Below, piece by piece: positions 29,126 through 38,189 of a stretch of DNA of 64,000 nucleotides (position 1 is its first letter; each line of letters starts with the position of its first letter). Source of the stretch: Nostoc commune NIES-4072. Its GTDB lineage: Bacteria; Cyanobacteriota; Cyanobacteriia; Cyanobacteriales; Nostocaceae. The position numbers and the translations under genes are program-made. Location: assembly GCF_003113895.1 (NCBI RefSeq), contig NZ_BDUD01000001.1, forward strand, positions 2,820,712-2,884,711, in the 5' to 3' direction. Under the pieces are notes generated by a model that was not told the DNA's origin, made no database searches, and was given only the letters and a program-made list of their open reading frames with translations.

Positions 29126-30139
29126 TTATTCGTATGGATTGATGCACTTGAGATGCTCACAGCCAAAAGCTTGAGTCATCATTGCAGATAGCTCTTGAGA
29201 AACTTGACTATCGAGGTTGAATTTGAGCATGATTTGGTCATGGGCTTGTCCTTGCGCTATCAGCTTTGCCATTTGCTCAAACTCTACCCAAGTCAAATCA
29301 CTCTCAACAAAAGCCTTAGCAAGGGTGATTACCAGTTCCTCATAATCATTGTCTTCCAGTTTTGTCATCATCCGGTGTTCAATGTGAAGCGAATCATCGA
29401 AACAGTAATACCAGGATTTCGGTTGCTTTTTAACTACCCTTCGGAAAAAATCCTGTTGTTTGGAGCGGTTAACAGCATGATCTCCTTCGCTACACACCAT
29501 TAAAATAGGAGCAGAAACACAGCTTTCAGCCTTTTCTAAAACCTCCTCTGCCAATTGAAGAAATATCCGTAATGCCTTAAGACAAAAACCCTTATAACCA
29601 AAATTGCCAGATGCATCTTTGTTGAACCATTCAAAGTAAATTGGCAGAATTTTGATAAGTTGATCTAATAGTGAGTAACGGCTAGCTAAATAAGGCGTGA
29701 ATAATAATGTACGGTCAATTTCCTGGGGATGCTCTAAAGCTAACCAAGCAGCTAAAGTTCCACCTGTTGACAATCCACCAATTACAACTTGTTGACCTAG
29801 CGTTTTTGCAATCTGCAACCATTTGAGTAGAAATTGTTGATATATCTGAATATCTGTTGGAAGTGGTGGAGGATTTTGACGATTCCAGTTTCCTGAGCGT
29901 CCATGACCAGGTTGTAAAGGAATCAGAACGTTATATCCCTTGTTAAAAAAGGCTTTACCGAGCGGCTCGAACTGGTAAGGGCCTGCTGTAAAACCATGCA
30001 AAAACAAAAAAACTTTTGGCGTTAAGTAAGGATGAATTAAAAATTTGGAACGACAGGCTTCGTTTTTAAGACCTAGTGTAGACTCTAATTGGTGAACTTG
30101 CTCTAGGATTTCTGCTGTATTTTGGATGCCAACTTTCAT
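29126..30139 (-). CDS. Alpha/beta hydrolase (esterase/lipase type)
   Basis: 337 residues. VFLFLHGFTAGPYQF carries the oxyanion-hole HG, QPGHGRSG the second loop, and VVIGGLSTGGTLAAW the nucleophile elbow G-x-S-x-G (here G-L-S-T-G). CSEGDHAVN likely supplies the acid and SLHIEHRM the His. The catalytic triad therefore looks complete. No signal peptide, so it is cytoplasmic. The substrate is unknown. The N-terminal 35 residues and C-terminal 70 residues are extra helices. Confidence 0.85.
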   Translation of the reverse strand: MKVGIQNTAEILEQVHQLESTLGLKNEACRSKFLIHPYLTPKVFLFLHGFTAGPYQFEPLGKAFFNKGYNVLIPLQPGHGRSGNWNRQNPPPLPTDIQIYQQFLLKWLQIAKTLGQQVVIGGLSTGGTLAAWLALEHPQEIDRTLLFTPYLASRYSLLDQLIKILPIYFEWFNKDASGNFGYKGFCLKALRIFLQLAEEVLEKAESCVSAPILMVCSEGDHAVNRSKQQDFFRRVVKKQPKSWYYCFDDSLHIEHRMMTKLEDNDYEELVITLAKAFVESDLTWVEFEQMAKLIAQGQAHDQIMLKFNLDSQVSQELSAMMTQAFGCEHLKCINPYE

Positions 30140-30487
30140 TTATTACTTATTATTTTTGTATATAATATACTTTAATTTATTAATTAAGTAGTTACTTGGG
30201 ATCTAGCAGAGGATATATTTTTGAATGAGCCTGTCAAAAGTGAAAAACTTTTTTAAAATTGGATGCCTATTCAATCCAAACTAATTTTCCACAGCCAGTC
30301 TAGGAGGTTTGACTGTTAGGATTGACTATCACTCCTACCAAGTCAATTTATTGTCGTACACCAACTCAACACTAAATGCTTCACTTAGAAGATATTGCCC
30401 TAGTTTTCCAAAACCTTCAACGAAGAGGGAGAGGGAAATTACCCCTTTCCCCTTATCTGTTCACAAGACCTTTACTCCCAAAGAAAT
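30140..30487. other. Intergenic, no gene seen
   Basis: AT-rich spacer with a purine-rich repeat piece (AGGGAGAGGGAAATTACCCC) just before the next gene. The short frame at 30309 has no protein character. Confidence 0.45.
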
Positions 30488-30985
30488 TTGTTGACATTTG
30501 ACTACTCGCTTTTCGGATTGAAACTTTTAGCCGCGCTCGGCTGTGGGTTGATTGCTGGAGTCTTCTTCGCTTTTTCGACCTTTGTAATGAATGCTCTTGC
30601 CCAAATACCGCCGACACAGGGGATTGCTGCCATGCAATCCATCAATATCGCGGCGATCAATCCGTTCTTTATGACGGCGCTATTCGGAACGGCTGCGGCT
30701 TGCGTTTTTCTATTTATCTTCTCACTATTAAGGTGGCATCAACCTGGTGCTGTCTACTTGCTCGTCGGCAGCCTGCTTTATCTCGTTGGCACATTAGGCG
30801 TGACTATTGTTTTCAATGTGCCACTCAACGACGCGCTGGCCAGAGTCGAGCCGGGTAGCTCCATCGAACTTTCTTTATGGTCTAGCTACCTTGCCAACTG
30901 GACAATATGGAATCATATTCGGACGGGGACGGCGTTTGCGGCTGCGGCATCATTCACCCTCGCGCTCTGCGTAGTAACAAATTAA
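30488..30985 (+). CDS. DUF1772 (anthrone-oxygenase-like) membrane protein
   Basis: 165 residues starting at TTG; no ATG fits the family N-terminus. Four membrane helices are visible (LLAALGCGLIAGVFFAFSTF, PFFMTALFGTAAACVFLFIF, VYLLVGSLLYLVGTLGVTIV and a last helix after NHIRTGTAFA). The N-P-L-N-D-like motif VPLNDAL and WTIWNHIRTGTAF are family hallmarks. The higher G+C of this gene relative to its neighbours suggests transfer. Function in bacteria is unknown. Confidence 0.85.
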   Translation: MLTFDYSLFGLKLLAALGCGLIAGVFFAFSTFVMNALAQIPPTQGIAAMQSINIAAINPFFMTALFGTAAACVFLFIFSLLRWHQPGAVYLLVGSLLYLVGTLGVTIVFNVPLNDALARVEPGSSIELSLWSSYLANWTIWNHIRTGTAFAAAASFTLALCVVTN

Positions 30986-31032
30986 GTGATTGATATAGAG
31001 AGGTAGTTGTTAAATTGAATTTGTCTAATATT

Positions 31033-31182
31033 ATGAATAAACAATGGGCTGTTAAACGACTTACAATCAATCTGACATCAAGTGAAGCAGACAAATTGGA
31101 AAAATACTGTTTAATGACTGGCAGACCAGCAACCGATGTGATCCGGGAATTAATTCGCTCTCTACCAACTGAAAAAACATAA
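31033..31182 (+). CDS. Small ribbon-helix-helix (CopG-like) protein
   Basis: 49 residues, a complete minimal RHH fold: strand VKRLTINLTSSEADKLEKYC, then a turn and helix RPATDVIRELIRSL. CopG/MetJ/Arc-type proteins bind DNA as dimers through the strand. It stands alone without a visible toxin partner. It is short but its composition and motif order are convincing. Confidence 0.75.
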   Translation: MNKQWAVKRLTINLTSSEADKLEKYCLMTGRPATDVIRELIRSLPTEKT

Positions 31183-31236
31183 AATGCCGATTAGCAATTC
31201 ATCAAATACTGAGTAAATTCCTGTTAAATGAAAAAG

Positions 31237-31256
31237 CTGCGGTTTAATAACCGTAG
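31237..31256 (-). terminator. Intrinsic terminator-like hairpin for the minus-strand gene
   Basis: CTGCGGTT and AACCGTAG form an 8-bp stem (one mismatch) with loop TAAT. Read on the minus strand it is followed by CTTTTTC, and it lies 4 bp after the stop of the 31261-31614 gene. Confidence 0.55.
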
Positions 31257-31260
31257 TTAA

Positions 31261-31614
31261 TTAATTCAAGTATCGAATCGACTGCGAAACTTTGACTGCT
31301 TCTTGGGGAGTAATGTTACTGCAATTGGACAATTCTGGTATTACTCCTGTACCAACAAATCTGTAAAAGGGGCCATTTTGCTCCCCCAACCACTGCGATA
31401 GCAATGTTGGTTGTTTGGCATTATCGTATAATCCTTGCTCCAAAACGCTTTTTCCAAATATCGGAGAATTTATTGGGTAACTGCGCGACCTAGAAGGCAA
31501 GTCGCCAATACCACCAGACGCTGACTCAATCGCAAAGCATTTATCTGCATTTGAATTTTGATAAACAATTAAAATTTGGTATTTGAGAATATAATATAGG
31601 ATCAGGCCTTTCAA
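31261..31614 (-). CDS. Hypothetical protein
   Basis: Up to 117 residues; the first 20 (hydrophobic LILYYILKYQILIVYQ) may be non-native or a membrane anchor. The rest (CFAIESASGGIGDLPSRSRS, then QPTLLSQWLGEQNGPFYRFV and TPQEAVKVSQSIRYL) looks like a real globular or periplasmic protein. A terminator-like hairpin follows, supporting expression. No family recognised. Confidence 0.5.
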   Translation of the reverse strand: MKGLILYYILKYQILIVYQNSNADKCFAIESASGGIGDLPSRSRSYPINSPIFGKSVLEQGLYDNAKQPTLLSQWLGEQNGPFYRFVGTGVIPELSNCSNITPQEAVKVSQSIRYLN

Positions 31615-31773
31615 GGTGTCTGCTTTTAGGTATTATTTTTGGGATAGAATTTTAGCTGTAGAAACATGGGGTCGTTTGGAAGGACGAGTACGTTTTAGTA
31701 CCCTTCTTGTCTTTTTTGGTGCGCGAGGGTGGGACGCGAAAACAACTAAATTAACGCGAGCTGCCAAGTCTCG

Positions 31774-31911
31774 AAGTATGTTGGGGTGCAACAGGGGTAC
31801 TCTTACCGCAAAATTGCAGAAATTCTCAACCTTAGCAAGACAACTGTCAATGATATTGTCAAACGCCACAGACAGTCAGCCAAGAAACCAGAGTTGGAGA
31901 GGGAATTTTGA
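31774..31911 (+). pseudogene. Transposase HTH fragment (IS630-like)
   Basis: Without a start, the frame reads VQQGYSYRKIAEILNLSKTT then VNDIVKRHRQ, a homeodomain-like HTH as found at the N-terminus of IS630-family transposases, and ends EREF-stop. The catalytic domain is absent. Confidence 0.6.
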
Positions 31912-31978
31912 AAGCCTTATCCAGTAATCGTTTCAGCCTTAGCGTAACTTTCTGTACGGTTGCTCATTTCACCCCTTA

Positions 31979-32224
31979 ATGCGTCATCGGTTGGGACTTA
32001 GGGCAATGTTGATGTCTATGATGGCTGGGGTTGAGATTAAAGGCGACGAGGCGATGATTCAGGCTTTGGCTGAGTTTTCCAAGCGCAACGCCTCTCATGT
32101 TAAGGGGATTCTCAACCTCACTATCCCGCTATCGGAGTCTTGCCGTGTTTGGCAGACTATTAAACCTTTTGTTATCGAACATAATAGAGGCGTCAGTCGT
32201 CAGAATTCAGTTGGGGGGTTTTGA
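31979..32224 (+). CDS. Hypothetical 81-residue frame
   Basis: MRHRLGLRAMLMSMMAGVEI then KGDEAMIQALAEFSKRNASH. It has an amphipathic helix and no known family. It lies beside the IS630-like fragment and a putative repeat (TGCGGATAGCGACGCGAAAAG), so it may be a gene remnant. Confidence 0.3.
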   Translation: MRHRLGLRAMLMSMMAGVEIKGDEAMIQALAEFSKRNASHVKGILNLTIPLSESCRVWQTIKPFVIEHNRGVSRQNSVGGF

Positions 32225-32323
32225 CAGAAATTGCGGATAGCGACGCGAAAAGCGACGTAGGAACGTCTGAATAACCTTAACTAGAGTTTAAACCCTATCC
32301 TACCCCTTTTTGAACCGTTGAAA

Positions 32324-34192
32324 TTAATTCGCCAACAGTGTCTTCACTATATTTACCCCGAAATGGAAGTCGGTCGAAGTGGTAGGAAGTGCTGTAGCAT
32401 TTGTCTGGTGATTGTTTTTCTGTTGTGATGGCGCAATTGAATCAAAAATGGGGCGCGAACTATTCAAGAATTCAGCAATGAATGCCGAGCCATTATTAAC
32501 AATGACATTCCAAACTGGATTGACACCAAAGAACATACCGCCACCAATTTGCATCATCAGGTTGGGAACAACAATAGTTGCCGTATTTTGGTAAACTACC
32601 TCCATTGCTCGTTTAGCGATCGCAATAGCATAAATTAATCGTTGCAATTGCTGATCAAGAAGCACGACATCTGCTGTTTCTGTACAAACATTCCCCCTGA
32701 AGGCAAGTGAAACAGAAATGTCTGCTTGACAATCACCATTTATTCCCAGCACTGCTACACATCCTCCTTGGCTGCGGAGTCCATCAACTAAGTTTGCTTG
32801 TTGTTGGGGATAAGATTCTGCAAGGATATGGTTGGCATGAATGCCAAATTTTTCCGCAAGAATGGTAGTTTTTGCTAAACTATCGTCACTGACGAGGTAG
32901 ACAGTAATGCCCTGTTCTTTTAGGGTAGCGATCGCCTTAATACAGTCTGATGCAGTTGTATTTAAATACAATAGTGCAGAGTCATGGATGACAAGGGTAT
33001 CTAACTGAGTCAACAACTCCACAACACGACCACTACGAATATAAATGCCATTTTGGACAGCGTGAGTCAAGGCAGAAAGGATGGTTGTTGAGATAGAAAT
33101 AGGAATACCACTACCAAAGTCAAACTGAAAAGGAGAAATAGCAGCTCCTAAATTACCTGTTGCAGCAAAAATAGTACCGCCTAAAACTAAGGTTGGCACG
33201 ATGGCATTTTTCACAAATTCTGCTTGTTGTGCCCCAATGTGCGTATCATGCACCGGAGTAGATTGCATAAGATGAGCAATCAATCCCAGGCGAGTATTTT
33301 CACCCGTCCGTTCTACTAAGATAGACAATTCTCCCTCTAATAACCGAGAAGAGGCGTAGACCTCTTGCCCTAGAGAATAATGCATAGGTGTAGTTATGCT
33401 TGTGAGGTAGGAGCAATCCACCAAACCACTACCAAATAGAATCCTACCATCTACAGGAATTATTTCACCAGCGTGAATCGTAATGCGATCGCCCGCTTGC
33501 AACTCTATTGCTCTTACTGCTGGCTGTAATTGATCACGCTGCACCCAAATATCTTGATGCAAATAATTTAAAAAGTCTAGGGCTTTTTGTTCTTTAGCTT
33601 CATTAACTGTACCGCGCAAGCTTCTACGGATTTCTACTAAACTGGTTTTCAAAGCTGGGGCAATATATTGGCCTTGGACGGTTTGTAGAGTCATCCACGC
33701 CGAGTCTAAAAGATCAATGTTAGGATGACGCTGGTTAACAATGCTGTCAGTTGCTCGATTGAACCAAGGCATCGCAGCACCCGCGATCGCTATTATGATC
33801 AACAAAGGTGGTAACTCCAACGGAGCTGCAAATACTGCCAGACTCAGACTGAGCAGAGGTAGACCTAAATCTCTCCATTGGTTAACTTCTGGAATCAGGT
33901 CAGATTCTTCTATAGTTTCTTCATCAGAAGTTTCAATCAGATTCGTTTGTTGAATACAACTCGCCTTTTCAATACAGGTTGACAGATATTTTTGGGCATC
34001 TTCAAAATTAACCACACTAACATTGTAGTTAACAATCAGCGAACTAGCTGCGGGATTGATGCGAACCTCTGTGACAAACTGCAACGACTCAACCAAGCGA
34101 TTGAGCTTTTCAGCAAACTCTAAGTCATCTGCCAGCCTGGGTACACGAATACGGCAGCGCCCCAGGGTGCTATGAACGACTTCGTAAAACAT
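32324..34192 (-). CDS. CoBaHMA-type P-type ATPase pseudoenzyme (no phosphorylation site, no nucleotide-binding domain)
   Basis: 622 residues against about 770-800 for its paralogues at 49039 and 54098. Residues 1-75 are the HMA-like domain (YEVVHSTLGRCRIRVPRL, then VTEVRINPAASSLIVNY). The membrane and actuator regions align well, but TGES is LTSIT (263-267) and the transmembrane-4 proline is lost (ISISTT instead of SVPTT). The invariant DKTGT is HDSAL (403-407, Asp replaced by His), and the nucleotide-binding domain with its HP motif is absent between residues 411 and 412. The hinge GDGIND reads GINGDC. The frame is long and clean, with no stops, so selection seems to keep it. A role as regulatory or scaffold partner of the active pumps is inference. 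Confidence 0.88.
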   Translation of the reverse strand: MFYEVVHSTLGRCRIRVPRLADDLEFAEKLNRLVESLQFVTEVRINPAASSLIVNYNVSVVNFEDAQKYLSTCIEKASCIQQTNLIETSDEETIEESDLIPEVNQWRDLGLPLLSLSLAVFAAPLELPPLLIIIAIAGAAMPWFNRATDSIVNQRHPNIDLLDSAWMTLQTVQGQYIAPALKTSLVEIRRSLRGTVNEAKEQKALDFLNYLHQDIWVQRDQLQPAVRAIELQAGDRITIHAGEIIPVDGRILFGSGLVDCSYLTSITTPMHYSLGQEVYASSRLLEGELSILVERTGENTRLGLIAHLMQSTPVHDTHIGAQQAEFVKNAIVPTLVLGGTIFAATGNLGAAISPFQFDFGSGIPISISTTILSALTHAVQNGIYIRSGRVVELLTQLDTLVIHDSALLYLNTTASDCIKAIATLKEQGITVYLVSDDSLAKTTILAEKFGIHANHILAESYPQQQANLVDGLRSQGGCVAVLGINGDCQADISVSLAFRGNVCTETADVVLLDQQLQRLIYAIAIAKRAMEVVYQNTATIVVPNLMMQIGGGMFFGVNPVWNVIVNNGSAFIAEFLNSSRPIFDSIAPSQQKNNHQTNATALPTTSTDFHFGVNIVKTLLAN

Positions 34193-34999
34193 ATTTCTCG
34201 ATTGCTGTTGGGAAGATATTTAACTTCCATTGTGATCAATATAATAAGTCACAATCAGGAAAACATAAACTGAATTTTCACCATGTCGGATAACTCTTAA
34301 CATAACGCAACAATTTCTCTAGCTGTGATGTCTTGCTCTCAATACTTCTTGGTTAAAAAACTTGGAATGATTTTCGCTCACGAAGTTTCAGGTTTTTAGC
34401 CATGTTATGCTACCCTAATCTTGGAATAGATATAAGCTTAACCGAGAGGTATTGATTGGTGTCCGGGTTTGATGATCAGTTTATGTCCTAAACTACCTGG
34501 CGACAGATGTAACATAACTTTGAAAATCCTTTACAAATTTCTATTTTTGTTGATTTCCAGAAATAATTATTGAGATTTTAATAAATAACAGAGGATGTTT
34601 TACGATATATATTATATCGTCTAGAAATTTCTTGAACTTCACGCTTACATGCTTTAATTATCTGAAATGCCATAAGCGACATAACTAAATAAGTCGCAAC
34701 AGAAATTATGATAATGAAATTCATTTTTTTATCAAAATAGTTTACTGATTACATTTAAATATAAAACAATTAAACTTTGTTTGCCTTCTACTGAAATATG
34801 CAAATACTCTCTACCCAAAGTAAGAGAATAAGCAAGTATAAAAGTATTACTTAATCTAAGCTGTTCGACATTATTAAATATAAAATCATAACAAGCGCAA
34901 CCCGCTCTTGTTAAGGCTTTTACCTTCTGCTTCCTGACTTCTTCTCATAACTTGAGTTTTATAAAAATTATTTATATTTTTTCTAAAGGACTAAGCCGA
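34193..34999. other. Long divergent spacer
   Basis: About 800 bp between the pseudo-ATPase (minus) and the CAX gene (plus), long enough for two promoters. Apart from one possible small membrane protein (34578-34724) I see no gene. Very AT-rich from 34700 on; AAAGGA at 34985 is the ribosome site of the CAX gene. Confidence 0.45.
34578..34724 (-). CDS. Possible small single-helix membrane protein
   Basis: 48 residues: MNFIIIISVATYLVMSLMAF followed by a positively charged tail (KACKREVQEISRRYNIYRK). One membrane helix with a basic cytoplasmic end, as in many small transporter-associated proteins. The ribosome site is weak. It fits a pattern of tiny membrane proteins in this island but remains unproven. 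Confidence 0.35.
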   Translation of the reverse strand: MNFIIIISVATYLVMSLMAFQIIKACKREVQEISRRYNIYRKTSSVIY

Positions 35000-36088
35000 A
35001 TGACAACAAAAGATAAAATCCTGCTTTGTATGTTGGTTTTTGTACCCATTTCCTTTATAACGGAATGGCTGCATTTACATCCTGTGATTGTTTTCCTTAC
35101 TTCTGGTTTAGCAATTATTCCCTTAGCAGCGTGGATTGCTAATTCTACAGAGGAAATTGCTACTGTTGTCGGGCCATCTCTCGGCGGGTTGCTCAATGCT
35201 ACTTTTGGCAACGCAACTGAGATGATTATCTCTATTGTTGCCCTTCGTGCGGGTTTGGTGGAGGTAGTAAAAGCCAGCATTACAGGTACTATCGTTGCTA
35301 ACCTACTCCTGGCTCTAGGAGCAGCAATTTTCTTGGGAGGGTTACGTTTTAAAGAGCAAAGTTTTCAGCCTACGGTGGCCCGAATTAATGCTTCTTCACT
35401 AAATCTGGCGTTGGTAGTGCTACTTACACCTACTGCTATCGACTTCACATCTAAAGGATTACAGCCTACAACTATCAATAATTTTTCTGCGGTTGCTGCG
35501 ATTTTGCTGTTAGTGTTTTACCTGTTGATGCTGCTGTTTTCTATGAAAACCCACAGGGATATGTATGAACTCAGAGCTACTGAGCTTGATGAAGCAAAAC
35601 AGGCAGAAATTAAGTCTCATCAACATCAAACATCTTTGTGGAAGAATGTTGCTATCTTGCTAATTTGTACTATTGCGTTGGTATTTGTTTCTGATGTTTT
35701 AGTTGCAAGTTTACAAAAAGCGATTAGTACTTTAGGCTTTACTAGTTTATTTACAGGGGTAATTCTGATTCCACTTTTTGGAGGTGCTGTAGAGTATATT
35801 ACTGCTGCGACCTTTGCGATGAAAAATAAAATGGATTTAGCAGTAGCAGTGGCGATGGGTTCTAGCCTGCAAATTGCTATGTTTGTTGCTCCAATTTTGG
35901 TGTTAGTGGGGCAGTTTATGGGGGAACCGATGAATCTAGATTTTAACCCATTTGAAGTATTAGCTGTGGCGATCGCTGTTTTCATCACCAACTCCATCAG
36001 CACAGATGGAAACTCTAACTGGCTAGAAGGAGCCTTACTGCTAATTACCTACGCAGTTTTAGGAGCAGCATTCTATTTTCATCCATAA
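35000..36088 (+). CDS. Ca2+/H+ antiporter, CAX type (CaCA superfamily), copy 1
   Basis: 362 residues, about 11 membrane helices in two inverted repeats. The alpha-1 repeat has FGNATEMIISIVAL and the alpha-2 repeat has FGGAVEYITA, then SLQIAMFVAP; both essential Glu are present. Known CAX proteins expel cytosolic Ca2+ in exchange for protons. An acidic/His-rich hinge (ELDEAKQAEIKSHQHQ) separates the halves. ATG 35000 with AAAGGA 10 bases upstream is preferred to 34952. It is divergent from the CoBaHMA pseudo-ATPase. Confidence 0.94.
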   Translation: MTTKDKILLCMLVFVPISFITEWLHLHPVIVFLTSGLAIIPLAAWIANSTEEIATVVGPSLGGLLNATFGNATEMIISIVALRAGLVEVVKASITGTIVANLLLALGAAIFLGGLRFKEQSFQPTVARINASSLNLALVVLLTPTAIDFTSKGLQPTTINNFSAVAAILLLVFYLLMLLFSMKTHRDMYELRATELDEAKQAEIKSHQHQTSLWKNVAILLICTIALVFVSDVLVASLQKAISTLGFTSLFTGVILIPLFGGAVEYITAATFAMKNKMDLAVAVAMGSSLQIAMFVAPILVLVGQFMGEPMNLDFNPFEVLAVAIAVFITNSISTDGNSNWLEGALLLITYAVLGAAFYFHP

Positions 36089-36199
36089 AAAAGAGGGTAA
36101 AAGGTTAAAAAGGAAAGGGAAAAGGCATGAATCAGGTTGCTCACAAGAGGCGAGGTTTTTACCTTTTCCTCTTCCCTCTTCCCATTCTTGATAAACCAA

Positions 36200-36324
36200 T
36201 AGACCTCTTGCAAAAGTGCTTTTTGCACTCTTGGGGAAAAGGGTAATGGTTAAAGGGGAAGGGGACAATACAGAACCTTTTCCCCTTCCCCCTTTCCCTT
36301 TTCCCGACTTATGCAAGAAGTCTA
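36200..36324. mobile_element. MITE, copy 2 of the TAGACCTCTTG family
   Basis: The ends TAGACCTCTTG (36200) and CAAGAAGTCTA (ending 36324) enclose a purine arm and pyrimidine arm as in the copy at 28972-29074, plus an extra short hairpin AAAAGTGCTTTTTGCACTC near the left end. Confidence 0.78.
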
Positions 36325-36325
36325 A

Positions 36326-36352
36326 TAGAGACGTTGCATTGCAACGTCTCTA
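36326..36352. repeat. 27-bp palindrome, TAGAGACGTTGCA family
   Basis: Two 13-bp arms TAGAGACGTTGCA and TGCAACGTCTCTA around a single T. A second exact copy lies at 40677-40703. This is a common cyanobacterial intergenic hairpin. Confidence 0.85.
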
Positions 36353-36370
36353 CAAATACCGGATCACAAC

Positions 36371-37474
36371 CTAAAATGAAATAACCAAATAAGGTTCTTC
36401 AAATTTGCCTCCGGTAACTGGCTGATTTCGTAGTTCATCTGGTAAAACAATATTTCGCCGTTGATCACCTGCTTCAACCGTGAGTTCTGTACCCAACTGG
36501 GTAAGCTTGACTTGCGATTTGCTGAATCCTGGCAAGAATACTTGTACCTGACGTTGCACCAAATCAACTGTTAAAGGTTGGGGAACATGAGGAATAGTTT
36601 TAAAATCTGGTAGTGCCTCTAGTAGAGGTTCCCAATTGTGTTTTTGCAACGCTGGAATTAGGTTTACTTTCAATGGAGCAAAAGCTTGCTCTAGTTCAGT
36701 TTTGTTAGCTGCTTCATAACTTTGATAAGCTAAAACCCCACTTACTCGCAAATCAACCTGCTGTGCACTACCCCAAAGCCAACGAGCCTCAGCGATGGCT
36801 GCTGGTTCATCTGTAGTCACTAAATAAGCACTTAACCTTTTGGCATCTCCTACAACTGCAACGCTTTTAGCAATCCAATCTTGAATCTGCACAATAGCAT
36901 CTTGCACTTTTCGGGTGTCCATATTTGCACTCAACAAAGCACTAGCGAGAGGCCCTCCAATCGAGTCGGCGATTTTACTCAAATCTAGAGATTCTAACGC
37001 TTCACGAAATCGGCGAAAATACCAATCTGCAATGTTGGGAATGCCCAGCATTCTCAATGATTCTAAATCTCCCCGCCCATCATAGATGATGACATCATAG
37101 TCTTCACTTTGATAGTACTTTCGCAGAGCGTTGAAAGACAGAAGGCTGTCAAAACCCGGTAGGATAATCACCTCTCCCGAATATATCTCCATTTTTACAG
37201 AGGGCGGGAGGTAGAGAGCCAACCACTTTTTGACTTCTTCCCAAACTTGTTCTAATAGTACTGTTGCTTGCAACTGTACCACACTTAGATTAGGCGCAAT
37301 CTCTTGGGGAGTTGCTTTGAGGGAAGTTTCTAACAGCAGTTCTGCGCTGGGATTGGGATTGTGGGTTACTAGTAGCACCCGTTGAGAATACTGAGCAAAC
37401 CATTTAGCAGTGGCGATCGCCACTGTGGTATGTCTCGTATCCGCCTTGCCTAAAAATGTAATAATTCTGCTCAT
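36371..37474 (-). CDS. ArsA/Get3-like protein with degenerate P-loop and C-terminal HSP20-like domain
   Basis: 367 residues. The N-terminal fold is ArsA-like: RIITFLGKADTRHTTVAIAT stands where the family has G-K-G-G-V/T-G-K-T-T, so the Walker A glycines and the essential Lys are gone (GKADTRHTT, about residues 8-16). VIIYDGRGDLESLRMLGIP matches switch II. The last 65 residues (VQRQVQVFLPGFSKSQVKL) are the alpha-crystallin-like domain seen in cyanobacterial ArsA relatives. ATP hydrolysis is doubtful. Neighbours are a CAX exchanger and a small DUF454 protein; a membrane-targeting or chaperone role is possible. Confidence 0.85.
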   Translation of the reverse strand: MSRIITFLGKADTRHTTVAIATAKWFAQYSQRVLLVTHNPNPSAELLLETSLKATPQEIAPNLSVVQLQATVLLEQVWEEVKKWLALYLPPSVKMEIYSGEVIILPGFDSLLSFNALRKYYQSEDYDVIIYDGRGDLESLRMLGIPNIADWYFRRFREALESLDLSKIADSIGGPLASALLSANMDTRKVQDAIVQIQDWIAKSVAVVGDAKRLSAYLVTTDEPAAIAEARWLWGSAQQVDLRVSGVLAYQSYEAANKTELEQAFAPLKVNLIPALQKHNWEPLLEALPDFKTIPHVPQPLTVDLVQRQVQVFLPGFSKSQVKLTQLGTELTVEAGDQRRNIVLPDELRNQPVTGGKFEEPYLVISF

Positions 37475-37565
37475 CAAGGCATAGCCCTTATGTCTTTTTC
37501 AAGGACTGAAGTTTACAGGTTAGCGAGAGGAGTGAGGTAGTTATCAGGAGCCAGTTAACTGATTT

Positions 37566-37712
37566 TTATGATTCCAAAGTACTGAAACAGAAAGCAGCAA
37601 CAAGAAGAAAAGGAGTACCGGGAACCAAGGGGAGAAGTATCCCAATTACACCCAAAACAGTACAAATGGAACCAACGACAATTCTCCCGGCGTTTCTGAT
37701 TTGCTTGAGCAT
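37566..37712 (-). CDS. Short DUF454 (YbaN-like) membrane protein
   Basis: 48 residues. IVVGSICTVLGVIGILLPLV followed by PGTPFLLVAAFCFS is the diagnostic first half of DUF454 proteins, which are usually about 120 residues. Either a minimal version or a truncation that still ends cleanly (TLES-stop). It may follow or precede the ArsA-like gene in one transcript (90 bp upstream of it, same strand). Confidence 0.65.
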   Translation of the reverse strand: MLKQIRNAGRIVVGSICTVLGVIGILLPLVPGTPFLLVAAFCFSTLES

Positions 37713-37837
37713 AGGAGTTATCCTACAAGTTGTTAAAATTGCTTGTTTAATTTAGCGTATCAGGTAATCATGTAATTATGAGCAGTATATAAAACAAGCT
37801 GCATAAATTTTCATTTACTATCACATTTGAGGTGCTT

Positions 37838-38035
37838 ATGTCTTATTCTACAAGCTATGCCCCACAGTCTTCCTTTGTATCTGGGGCACTGAATAACCTG
37901 AGGATTTTACTACCCAATTTAGTTTTATCTTTGGGTATCTCTATTGTCGGTTCGATTGTACTGACTGGATTAACATATTGGCTCAATGCTGCCATCGGCA
38001 TTCCAGTAATTCCATTTTTGTTTATTATGATTTAG
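37838..38035 (+). CDS. Small two-helix membrane protein
   Basis: 65 residues from ATG 37838. LLPNLVLSLGISIVGSIVLT and LNAAIGIPVIPFLFIMI are two membrane segments. No family recognised. It lies 155 bp before the CoBaHMA-glycine-zipper gene on the same strand, so co-transcription is possible. Confidence 0.55.
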   Translation: MSYSTSYAPQSSFVSGALNNLRILLPNLVLSLGISIVGSIVLTGLTYWLNAAIGIPVIPFLFIMI

Positions 38036-38189
38036 AGTAAGTTTAACGAATCAGAGATAACTAGGGGCGTAAGGTCTTGCGTCCCTACCTTAAATAAGTC
38101 CCCAAAAAGGATATGTACGGACTGTGTTCCATTCTTGGAACAAAAATTTTCACCCCAGCTTAAAATTGTTGATATTAGACAAATCCGCT

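Noticed and set aside
32412..32594. Plus-strand frame opposite the pseudo-ATPase tail
   Set aside because: Antisense shadow of a long, family-supported reading frame.
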